Assembly: GCA_021789755.1 (NCBI GenBank)
Contig: JAJYJD010000094.1
Location: 1-11,711 of the forward strand
Reading direction: 5' to 3'
Length of the DNA: 11,711 nucleotides
From: Bacteroidota bacterium
GTDB taxonomy: Bacteria > Bacteroidota > Ignavibacteria > Kryptoniales > JAKASW01
Shown piece after piece: positions 6,881 to 11,711 of this stretch. Each line of letters begins with the position of its first letter. Within the stretch, counting starts at the first letter, position 1. The position numbers and the translations under genes were made by a program. The notes under the pieces were generated by a model. The model saw only the letters and a program-made list of their open reading frames with translations, ran no database searches and had not been told where the DNA came from.

Positions 6881-6887
6881 ACCTCCT
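6881..6887 (-). promoter_or_regulatory. Strong ribosome-binding site of greA
   Basis: On the minus strand AGGAGGT occupies these positions, with its AGGAGG core 5 bases before the greA ATG. It is one of only two full AGGAGG sites noticed in the window, the other being that of yajC. It starts about 15 bases after the T-run of the upstream hairpin. Confidence 0.8.
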
Positions 6888-6901
6888 GGATCGTTTCGTA
6901 T

Positions 6902-6940
6902 CATAAAAACGCAAAAGCCTTCGCCGGCTGTGGCGAAGGC
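6902..6940 (-). terminator. Rho-independent-type terminator in the greA leader
   Basis: Read on the minus strand, GCCTTCGCC (6932-6940) pairs perfectly with GGCGAAGGC (6917-6925) around the 6-base loop ACAGCC. It is followed by TTTTGCGTTTTT. A 9-bp GC-rich stem plus a broken T-run is a convincing intrinsic terminator. It lies downstream of ribBA on the same strand and would end that operon. It also lies between the greA promoter candidate and the greA ribosome-binding site, so it can act as an attenuator for greA. No other minus-strand terminator was found between ribBA and this one. Confidence 0.8.
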
Positions 6941-6982
6941 ATACCGCTTTCCCGGCGATCCGGGCCTGGGCGGCGTTAATTA

Positions 6983-7011
6983 AAGATAACAAATTCGTGC
7001 AGAATTGTCAC
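6983..7011 (-). promoter_or_regulatory. Candidate promoter for greA
   Basis: On the minus strand GTGACA (7006-7011, 5 of 6 to the -35 consensus) is followed after exactly 17 bases by TATCTT (6983-6988, 4 of 6 to the -10, within TATCTTTA). Initiation is expected near 6976, about 100 bases before the greA ATG. It is the best minus-strand promoter seen in the ribBA-greA gap. Confidence 0.55.
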
Positions 7012-7139
7012 CAAGAAAAATCGAAGCATGAGTAAGATCAATGGTCCTTCTTATCGACATAAATATCACGAATTAAACCGGCGCATGTCGTGATTCGTGT
7101 CATTCCGAATTGGATCAGTATGAATTCGCGTGATTCGTG
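6993..7139 (+). repeat. Dispersed ATTCGTG repeats in the ribBA-greA gap
   Basis: ATTCGTG occurs at 6993-6999, 7093-7099 and 7133-7139, and in reverse complement at 7067-7073. The 11-mer CGTGATTCGTG is exactly repeated at 7089-7099 and 7129-7139, 40 bases apart, with related GAATTC and CATTCC words between. The rest of this 305-base gap holds the greA promoter and leader; no gene or RNA was recognised in 7012-7181. The repeats look like a worn intergenic repeat family rather than an iteron array. Confidence 0.5.
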
Positions 7140-7181
7140 CCGTACATTTTTCAGGATTAAGGCTCTTCTGTGAACCCCTGA

Positions 7182-8408
7182 TCACCGGTGAAGCACTTCA
7201 TGCTCCGGGTCGAGTATGAAATGCCCCAGTTTATCCCGCTTGGTTTCGAGATATTTCTGGTTCCTCTCATTCGGCTCGATCTCGATCGGTATCCGCTCAA
7301 CGACCTTGAGGCCGTAGCCCTCGAGTCCGACAATCTTTTTCGGATTATTAGTCATCAACCTCATTTCACGCACGCCGAGGTCTACGAGGATCTGTGCACC
7401 TATCCCGTAGTCGCGCAGATCGGCTTTGAAGCCGAGTTTCTCGTTCGCCTCAACCGTGTCATGGCCGTCGTCCTGGAGTTTATAGGCTTTAATCTTATTG
7501 ACGAGGCCGATCCCTCTTCCTTCCTGACGCATATAGAGGACGACACCGGTTCCTTCCTTCTCCACCATAGCCATCGCCCGGTGCAGCTGCTCGCCGCAGT
7601 CGCATCTCTCCGAACCGAACACATCTCCCGTGAGGCACTCGGAGTGGACCCGCACGAGCGTCGGAACGTCGCCGCGAATTTCGCCTTTGACAAGTGCGAG
7701 GTGTTCTTTCTTGTCGATTATGCTCTGGTAGAGATGCAGATCGAAATTCCCGTAGCGGGTCGGTAGTTTTGTCACGACGATCTTCATCACCATCTTCTCG
7801 CGCCTCATCCTGTACTGGATGAGGTCCCGGATCGTGACGATGTGAAGGCCGAAGCGTTTCGCGAGTTCCATCAGCTGCGACACGCGTGCCATCGTGCCGT
7901 CGTCGTTCATTATCTCGCAGAGCACGCCGGCGGGATAAAGTCCCGCGAGCCTCGCCAGGTCGATCGAGGCCTCCGTATGCCCCGCCCTTCTCAGCACACC
8001 GCCATCCATTCCCCTCAGCGGGAAGATGTGGCCGGGTCTGCCGAGATCCGAGGGACGCGTGCCGGGATTGACGAGAGAAAGTACGGTAGCCGCACGGTCG
8101 GCGGCGGAAACACCGGTTGTCGTTCCTTCCAGCGCGTCGACGCTGACCGTGAACGCCGTGTTGTGCAGAGACGTGTTGTCGTCGACCATCATATCGAGCT
8201 GCAATTGAACCGCGCGTTCCGGAAGCAAGGCAACGCAGATTAGTCCTCGCCCGTATTTCGCCAGAAAATTGATCGACTCGGGAGTCACCTTCTCGGCGGC
8301 AAAGACCAGATCGCCTTCGTTCTCGCGCTCTTCGTCGTCAACGACAATTATCATCCTGCCGCTGCGGATATCCTCAATCGCCGTGTCGATAGTATCAAAT
8401 GCAGACAT
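7182..8408 (-). CDS. ribBA: Bifunctional 3,4-dihydroxy-2-butanone-4-phosphate synthase / GTP cyclohydrolase II (RibBA)
   Basis: RibBA makes both riboflavin precursors: DHBP from ribulose 5-phosphate (RibB part) and the pyrimidine from GTP (RibA part). The 408 residues match the fused enzyme. The RibB half (about 1-203) has the acidic loop DDEERENEGD (24-33), GRPGHIFPLR (123-132) and GHTEAS (143-148). The RibA half (about 207-400) has zinc cysteines Cys258, Cys269 and Cys271 (HSECLTG and SERCDCG), MRQEGRGIGL (293-302), DLRDYGIGAQIL (330-341) and TNNPKKI (353-359). Both active sites look complete. ATG at 8406-8408 lies 3 bases after the yajC stop. No FMN riboswitch is seen before it, as expected for an internal operon gene. 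The minus-strand terminator beginning about 240 bases downstream probably ends the transcript. Confidence 0.97.
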   Translation of the reverse strand: MSAFDTIDTAIEDIRSGRMIIVVDDEERENEGDLVFAAEKVTPESINFLAKYGRGLICVALLPERAVQLQLDMMVDDNTSLHNTAFTVSVDALEGTTTGVSAADRAATVLSLVNPGTRPSDLGRPGHIFPLRGMDGGVLRRAGHTEASIDLARLAGLYPAGVLCEIMNDDGTMARVSQLMELAKRFGLHIVTIRDLIQYRMRREKMVMKIVVTKLPTRYGNFDLHLYQSIIDKKEHLALVKGEIRGDVPTLVRVHSECLTGDVFGSERCDCGEQLHRAMAMVEKEGTGVVLYMRQEGRGIGLVNKIKAYKLQDDGHDTVEANEKLGFKADLRDYGIGAQILVDLGVREMRLMTNNPKKIVGLEGYGLKVVERIPIEIEPNERNQKYLETKRDKLGHFILDPEHEVLHR

Positions 8409-8411
8409 GTT

Positions 8412-8726
8412 TTACTCTGGCAGTATTGTCCCTACCGCCGACTTTTCAACTTTCACTTTCACGTTATCGGCAATCTCGACGAGAACCGTCTTGTCTTCCA
8501 TTCCAACGATCCTGCCGTGGATTCCGCCGTTCGTGACAATCTTGTCGCCTTTCTTCATGGCGTCGAGCATCTTCTGACGTTCTTTCTGGCGCTTGCTTTG
8601 CGGACGTATAATCATGAAGTAGAAAATAAAAATGATCAGCGCGAACATAATGACGGTGCTGATCATCCCGCCGCCTGCATCGCCGCCTCCCTGCGGAGCC
8701 ATAAACGCGAAAAGTAAGTTGCTCAA
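8412..8726 (-). CDS. yajC: Preprotein translocase accessory subunit YajC
   Basis: YajC is a small inner-membrane partner of SecDF in the Sec system. The 104 residues show a glycine-rich N-terminus, one transmembrane helix (about 21-40, ISTVIMFALIIFIFYFMII), the basic RPQSKRQKERQKM, and the beta domain GDKIVTNGGIHGRIVGMED (60-78), all family hallmarks. The start is TTG (8724-8726), chosen because AGGAGG (8731-8736) lies 4 bases upstream and the next ATG would cut into the N-terminus. TTGA overlaps the tgt stop by 4 bases. The tgt-yajC order is common, but the usual secD/secF follow-on is absent; ribBA comes next instead. Confidence 0.94.
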   Translation of the reverse strand: MSNLLFAFMAPQGGGDAGGGMISTVIMFALIIFIFYFMIIRPQSKRQKERQKMLDAMKKGDKIVTNGGIHGRIVGMEDKTVLVEIADNVKVKVEKSAVGTILPE

Positions 8727-9865
8727 GTTTCCTCCTTTTTAAGGCTTTTCATTCTACCGAGTGTTTCGGATTTGAATTCCACAAACCGGTCGTTAAGAAT
8801 AGCGAGCCTGGTTTGTTCCATTAAACTAATAAAAAATCGCAAATTATGTAAGGAAGCTAACTGGAGGCCGAATATTTCGTCAACACTGAAAAGGTGCCGG
8901 ATGTACCCTCTGGAGTAGTTTTTGCAGGCGTAACAATCGCAGTCCGCGTCGAGCGGGGACTCGTCCTCGGCGTAAGTCGAATTCCTGACATTGAGTTTTC
9001 CGGCGGATGTAAAGACTTGAGAGTTCCGCCCGTTCCGGGTCGGAAGAACGCAGTCGAACATATCGACTCCCCTTTCAACTGCTTCGAGAAGGTTTGCCGG
9101 AGTGCCGACTCCCATCAGGTACCTCGGCTTGTTCTCGGGCAGGATATCCGTCACGAAGTCGGCCGTTTTGTACATTTCCTCCACCGGCTCGCCGACGGCC
9201 AGGCCGCCGATCGCGTAGCCGTCGAAGTCCGCCTCGACAAGGCCTCTGGCACTTTTCTCTCTGAGGTCGGGGTAAGTTCCACCCTGCACAATGCCGAATA
9301 AATACTGTTCAAAATTATAAAGCGGAGTTGTGCCGGAAAACTTTTCCTTGCATCGCATCGCCCATCTGTAAGTGAGATCCAGGCTTTTCGACACATAATC
9401 CTTTTCGGCGGAGTACGGCGGGCATTCGTCGAGGACCATCATTATATCCGCACCGATAGTACGTTCAACCTCAATGATCTTCTCGGGCGTGAAGAAATGA
9501 CGGCTGCCGTCGATGTGAGAACGGAATTCGACCCCTTCCTCCGAGAGTTTCCTGAGATCGGAGAGGCTCAGTATCTGGAACCCGCCGCTGTCGGTGAGTA
9601 TCGGACGCGGCCAGGACATGAACGAGTGAAGCCCACCGAACTTCCTGAGAATATCGACGCCGGGACGCTGATATAAATGATACGTGTTCCCGAGAATTAT
9701 GGGCGCGTTTATTTCGAGCAGCTCCCTCTGTTCGACCGCCTTTACACTTCCGCGAGTGCCGACCGGCATGAAGACAGGCGTTCTTATGGTGCCATGATCC
9801 GTGTGGATCAGCCCGGCGCGCGCTTTGGTCGCACCATCATTTTTCAACAACTTGAAATCAAGCAT
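8723..9865 (-). CDS. tgt: tRNA-guanine transglycosylase (queuine tRNA-ribosyltransferase)
   Basis: Tgt exchanges guanine-34 for preQ1 in tRNAs with GUN anticodons, the tRNA insertion step of queuosine synthesis. The 380-residue TIM barrel has TDSGGFQ with Asp92, MMVLDECPP (142-150), GIVQGG (191-196), GGLAVGE (220-226) and the nucleophile Asp271 in DMFDCVLPTRNGR. The zinc site is Cys309, Cys311, Cys314 (CDCYAC) and probably His340 in SLHNLRF, 26 residues after Cys314 as in the known family. ATG at 9863-9865 gives the standard N-terminus; no clear ribosome-binding site is visible. It is followed by yajC with a 4-base overlap and preceded, 28 bases away, by a small membrane-anchored protein. No other queuosine gene and no preQ1 riboswitch were seen. 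Identification is very secure. Confidence 0.97.
   Translation of the reverse strand: MLDFKLLKNDGATKARAGLIHTDHGTIRTPVFMPVGTRGSVKAVEQRELLEINAPIILGNTYHLYQRPGVDILRKFGGLHSFMSWPRPILTDSGGFQILSLSDLRKLSEEGVEFRSHIDGSRHFFTPEKIIEVERTIGADIMMVLDECPPYSAEKDYVSKSLDLTYRWAMRCKEKFSGTTPLYNFEQYLFGIVQGGTYPDLREKSARGLVEADFDGYAIGGLAVGEPVEEMYKTADFVTDILPENKPRYLMGVGTPANLLEAVERGVDMFDCVLPTRNGRNSQVFTSAGKLNVRNSTYAEDESPLDADCDCYACKNYSRGYIRHLFSVDEIFGLQLASLHNLRFFISLMEQTRLAILNDRFVEFKSETLGRMKSLKKEET
8731..8736 (-). promoter_or_regulatory. Ribosome-binding site of yajC
   Basis: AGGAGG on the minus strand, 4 bases before the TTG at 8726 and inside the end of tgt. It is the main reason for accepting the rare TTG start. Confidence 0.75.
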
Positions 9866-9893
9866 CTGGTTTTCTGGAAAGAGAAGATTGTCG

Positions 9894-10277
9894 TTAAACG
9901 AGGCCGGCTATTGTTGATCCTTTAATGTCGAGGACTATCTCAACCGGGAAAGGAATGACTTTCGAATAGAACAATAAAATCAGCCTCCCTGCAGCACCCT
10001 TTGTTCGGAAGACAATTTCATCTCCCTCGGTACTGACTATGTTGATCTTATCTCCGCCTTCATCTACAACAAATTTCCCGGTGAGGCGTTCAAACGGGAC
10101 TCGCATGCCGAGTCGGTTCGTCAGCACCGCCCTGACAACTACCGGAGAAGCCCCGCCGGCGTAGATAGTCTCCGGAGAGCTATTCATCTTCAGGCTTGTG
10201 GGGACAAAAACGACTTTGTAGCAGACAATGCCGAGGAGCAAAGCGGAAAAGAATATTAGAATCGATTTAGTGCTCAT
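9894..10277 (-). CDS. Small membrane-anchored hypothetical protein, possible Ig-like domain
   Basis: I do not recognise this 127-residue product. It has a basic start (MSTKS), one hydrophobic helix (about 6-26, ILIFFSALLLGIVCYKVVFV), then about 95 residues of alternating beta character. The motifs TIYAGGASPVVVRAVLTNRLG and GAAGRLILLFYSKVIPFPVEI (both lightly hydrophobic strands around turns) recall bacterial Ig-like (Big/invasin-type) sandwiches; this is inference from pattern only. Cys19 is not in a proper lipobox, so it is more likely a membrane anchor or uncleaved signal than a lipoprotein. ATG overlaps the upstream amidohydrolase stop as ATGA, so translation is probably coupled; tgt follows 28 bases later. 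Its conservation beside tgt would be the best guide to function. It is probably a real gene of unknown role. Confidence 0.75.
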   Translation of the reverse strand: MSTKSILIFFSALLLGIVCYKVVFVPTSLKMNSSPETIYAGGASPVVVRAVLTNRLGMRVPFERLTGKFVVDEGGDKINIVSTEGDEIVFRTKGAAGRLILLFYSKVIPFPVEIVLDIKGSTIAGLV

Positions 10278-11464
10278 GCTTCAACCGTAACTTTCGTGGC
10301 ATCTGGCGAACTGACAAGATACTCAAATACATCTTCTCTTTTTCCCTCGAAGGGGACATATACGATCGAAGCCTTCCTGCCCCGGTCGATGTTTCCATAA
10401 CAATTCCCAATCCCGATAGTTTCTGCTGCATCCGAAGTGGCCGCGGCGAATACCGGGCGCGGATCCATAATATCGTGGAATCTCGAATAAAATGCGCCGA
10501 GTTCCGCAAACATGTTCAAGTCGGGAGAGCTGGCCCTGCTGTCCGTGCCGATGAGAATCTTTACGCCTTGCCTAAGGAATGTTCCGACCGGAGGTACCTT
10601 CCCGGAAAGTTCCAGGTTGCTTCGCACGCAGACGGCGACCGCACTTCCCCGATCCTTTATAATATTGACATCCTCTTCGTCGACACAGACACAATGGACA
10701 CAGAGTGTTTTCTGATCGAGGATGCCGAGAGAGTCGAGATATTTAACGGGAGAAACACCGGAAGGTTTGAATTCCCATTTTCCGACCCTGTAATTCAGCA
10801 GGTCCATCATCCTCCCAGTCCCCGATTTGACAAATTCGACCTCGTCCTCGGTTTCAGCAAGATGAACTGAAGTCATGGAACCCCGCCGGTTGTTGAATGA
10901 TTTGATTGCCTTCATGAGCCGCGGTGACACGGAATATGGCGCGTGAACTGCAAGCGCGGTTGATGTTCCTTCCTTCCGGAGAGCCAGCCCGCTCGAACGG
11001 TTGAAGATCTTTTCCGCCGACGAATCATTTATACCTATCTGTTCGAACGCGAAAAGCTGGTTGTCACCAAGCGAATTGTTGAGCTCGAAATCGTTTCCGA
11101 CATTCAGGAAATAGCCCGTCCCATTTTCTTCTGCTTCCTGCTTGGCGTGGACGCAGTCGGGCCGCATGTCCTCAGACGACATGGATGCTCTCGTGTCGAC
11201 AAGCTTGATGACCCAGTCGACGAAATCGGTATGATGAAACCGATCCCTGTGAAGCGCGGACAGTTCGAGGTGCGTATGTGCATTAATAAGGGCCGGGCAT
11301 AGGATTCCGTCGTATGTCCGCACAGTCGAAGTTCCGGCGTCGCGAGCGACGTCGTCGAAACCTCCGACATCGGCAATCACGCCGTCGTCGACGACAATTC
11401 CTGCATTGGCACTTACTCCACGGAGACTGTCGGCGACAAATCTCCCACGAAGAATCGCTCTCAC
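10274..11464 (-). CDS. Amidohydrolase-superfamily metal-dependent deaminase (aminodeoxyfutalosine/SAH deaminase-like)
   Basis: Relatives of this TIM-barrel family hydrolytically deaminate adenine-type nucleosides, s-triazines or cytosine. Counting from the upstream TTG at 11509 (411 codons), metal and active-site residues are His78 and His80 (INAHTHLE), His189 (VHAPYSVSP), His216 with Glu219 (SVHLAET), His272 (VHCVCVD) and Asp323 (LIGTDSRAS). All expected positions are filled. The VCVRSN segment resembles the CPRSN of aminodeoxyfutalosine deaminases (MqnX), but substrate is not settled and no menaquinone gene is nearby. I prefer GTG at 11462-11464 (396 codons): family N-termini begin near VRAILRGRFV, and a promoter candidate overlaps the 15 extra codons. 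Neither start has a good ribosome-binding site. It heads the tgt operon and overlaps the next gene by ATGA. Confidence 0.85.
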   Translation of the reverse strand: MRAILRGRFVADSLRGVSANAGIVVDDGVIADVGGFDDVARDAGTSTVRTYDGILCPALINAHTHLELSALHRDRFHHTDFVDWVIKLVDTRASMSSEDMRPDCVHAKQEAEENGTGYFLNVGNDFELNNSLGDNQLFAFEQIGINDSSAEKIFNRSSGLALRKEGTSTALAVHAPYSVSPRLMKAIKSFNNRRGSMTSVHLAETEDEVEFVKSGTGRMMDLLNYRVGKWEFKPSGVSPVKYLDSLGILDQKTLCVHCVCVDEEDVNIIKDRGSAVAVCVRSNLELSGKVPPVGTFLRQGVKILIGTDSRASSPDLNMFAELGAFYSRFHDIMDPRPVFAAATSDAAETIGIGNCYGNIDRGRKASIVYVPFEGKREDVFEYLVSSPDATKVTVEA

Positions 11465-11470
11465 TTCTCG

Positions 11471-11499
11471 AATATAAACCAGGGCACAGATGTCTTCAA
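11471..11499 (-). promoter_or_regulatory. Candidate promoter for the amidohydrolase-tgt-yajC-ribBA operon
   Basis: On the minus strand TTGAAG (11494-11499, 4 of 6) and TATATT (11471-11476, 5 of 6) are separated by exactly 17 bases. Predicted initiation falls at about 11464, the first base of the GTG proposed as start, so the message could be leaderless. If the TTG at 11509 were the true start, this promoter would be internal to the gene. Confidence 0.45.
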
Positions 11500-11529
11500 G
11501 AGTATACAAGTGTTAAGGCATGTGGGTTG

Positions 11530-11567
11530 TCGTTCCAGGACGCCCTTGCGGCCTGTCGAAGAATCCA
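11530..11567 (+). repeat. Palindromic intergenic repeat, copy 1
   Basis: The unit begins TCGTTCCAGG and ends CGAAGAATCCA. Between these, CAGG-a-CGC and GCG-g-CCTG can form a 7-bp stem with one mismatch around CCTT. The outline TCATTC...hairpin...CGAAGAATCC is, from memory, a family of dispersed repeats found between genes in many environmental Bacteroidota and other phyla. Confidence 0.55.
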
Positions 11568-11585
11568 CCGCAACAACACAATTCA

Positions 11586-11621
11586 TCATTCTGGGTCCCG
11601 CATAGCGGGACGAAGAATCCA
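11586..11621 (+). repeat. Palindromic intergenic repeat, copy 2
   Basis: The unit begins TCATTCTGGG and ends CGAAGAATCCA, 56 bases after the start of copy 1. Its core is a perfect hairpin, GTCCCGC-ATA-GCGGGAC (11596-11611, with the leading G at 11595). No T-run follows directly, so it is not a simple terminator. The remaining bases to the right edge (11622-11711) are A/T-rich in part and show no supported gene. Confidence 0.6.
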
Positions 11622-11711
11622 TCCACAGGGCACTGTAGTCGAAAGGCCCGTCATTATTTTATTTATTTGAGTTTCTTATTAGATTGCGGGGCATAATGGC
11701 AGCGTGCGTTC

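Larger units (their letters stand above)
6877..6976 (-). promoter_or_regulatory. greA leader region, possible attenuator (GraL-like arrangement)
   Basis: From the predicted start near 6976, the leader has a small hairpin, CCCGG-ATCG-CCGGG (6951-6964), then the terminator hairpin, then the greA ribosome-binding site. A 13-codon frame, MPSPQPAKAFAFL (6942 down to 6901), spans the whole terminator; it has at best a poor ribosome-binding site. In Escherichia coli the greA leader is known to yield short terminated RNAs (GraL). Only the layout is compared here, not the sequence. Confidence 0.4.

Noticed and set aside
7140..7181. Terminator directly after ribBA
   Set aside because: TCAGG/CCTGA can pair, but with a bulged, partly unpaired interior, and on the minus strand it is followed by A residues, not T. 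The hairpin at 6917-6940 is far better.
9894..10277. Lipoprotein signal in the small hypothetical protein
   Set aside because: The residues before Cys19 are G-I-V; a lipobox needs a small residue (G, A or S) directly before the cysteine.
11628..11670. Plus-strand terminator (GGGC...GCCC then an A/T-rich run)
   Set aside because: Only a 4-bp stem with a 14-base loop and no plus-strand gene upstream to terminate.
11685..11711. tRNA 5' end at the right edge
   Set aside because: AATGGCAGC resembles a D-loop, but the acceptor, position 8-9 and D-stem spacing cannot be satisfied, and the sequence stops before an anticodon.

Overview
The window is a dense, housekeeping stretch of a bacterial chromosome, apparently from the FCB group near the Bacteroidota/Chlorobi/Ignavibacteria lineage. 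The pointers are a YbbR/CdaR-type protein of the Bacteroidota kind, long-form HisG, a RibBA fusion, a DusB-like enzyme of the Bacteroidota pattern, TTG/GTG starts with sparse Shine-Dalgarno sites, and promoter-like sites that fit TTG-N20-TAnnTT. This placement is inference from remembered family patterns, not from a search. No phage, IS, CRISPR array, tRNA or rRNA was seen.

Layout. (1) 1-2284, minus strand: purN, purH and the first 38 codons of mreB, with a 4-base purN/purH overlap and 12 bases between purH and mreB. (2) 2285-2754: a divergent gap of 470 bases with two outward promoter candidates and one doubtful ORF. (3) 2755-5772, plus strand: a YbbR/CdaR-type membrane-anchored protein, hisG, then, after a 162-base gap with G-rich repeats and a perfect hairpin, a tRNA-dihydrouridine synthase. 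(4) 5869-6876, minus strand: greA followed by a CYTH-domain (class IV adenylate cyclase-like) gene. (5) 6877-7181: a 305-base regulatory gap with a promoter, a Rho-independent-type hairpin and dispersed ATTCGTG repeats. (6) 7182-11464, minus strand: amidohydrolase, a small membrane-anchored protein, tgt, yajC and ribBA, tightly packed with ATGA and TTGA overlaps. (7) 11510-11711: two tandem palindromic repeats and nothing recognisably coding.

Functions. purN and purH supply two folate-dependent formyl-transfer steps of purine synthesis, and PurH also closes the ring to IMP. hisG commits ATP and PRPP to histidine, here without other his genes. ribBA makes both riboflavin precursors. tgt and dus modify tRNA, yajC belongs to the Sec translocon, and greA rescues backtracked RNA polymerase. 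The best candidate for something worth following is the greA leader, where a terminator lies between a good promoter and the greA ribosome-binding site. That arrangement resembles the GraL leader of enterobacterial greA. No clearly new multi-gene system is visible.
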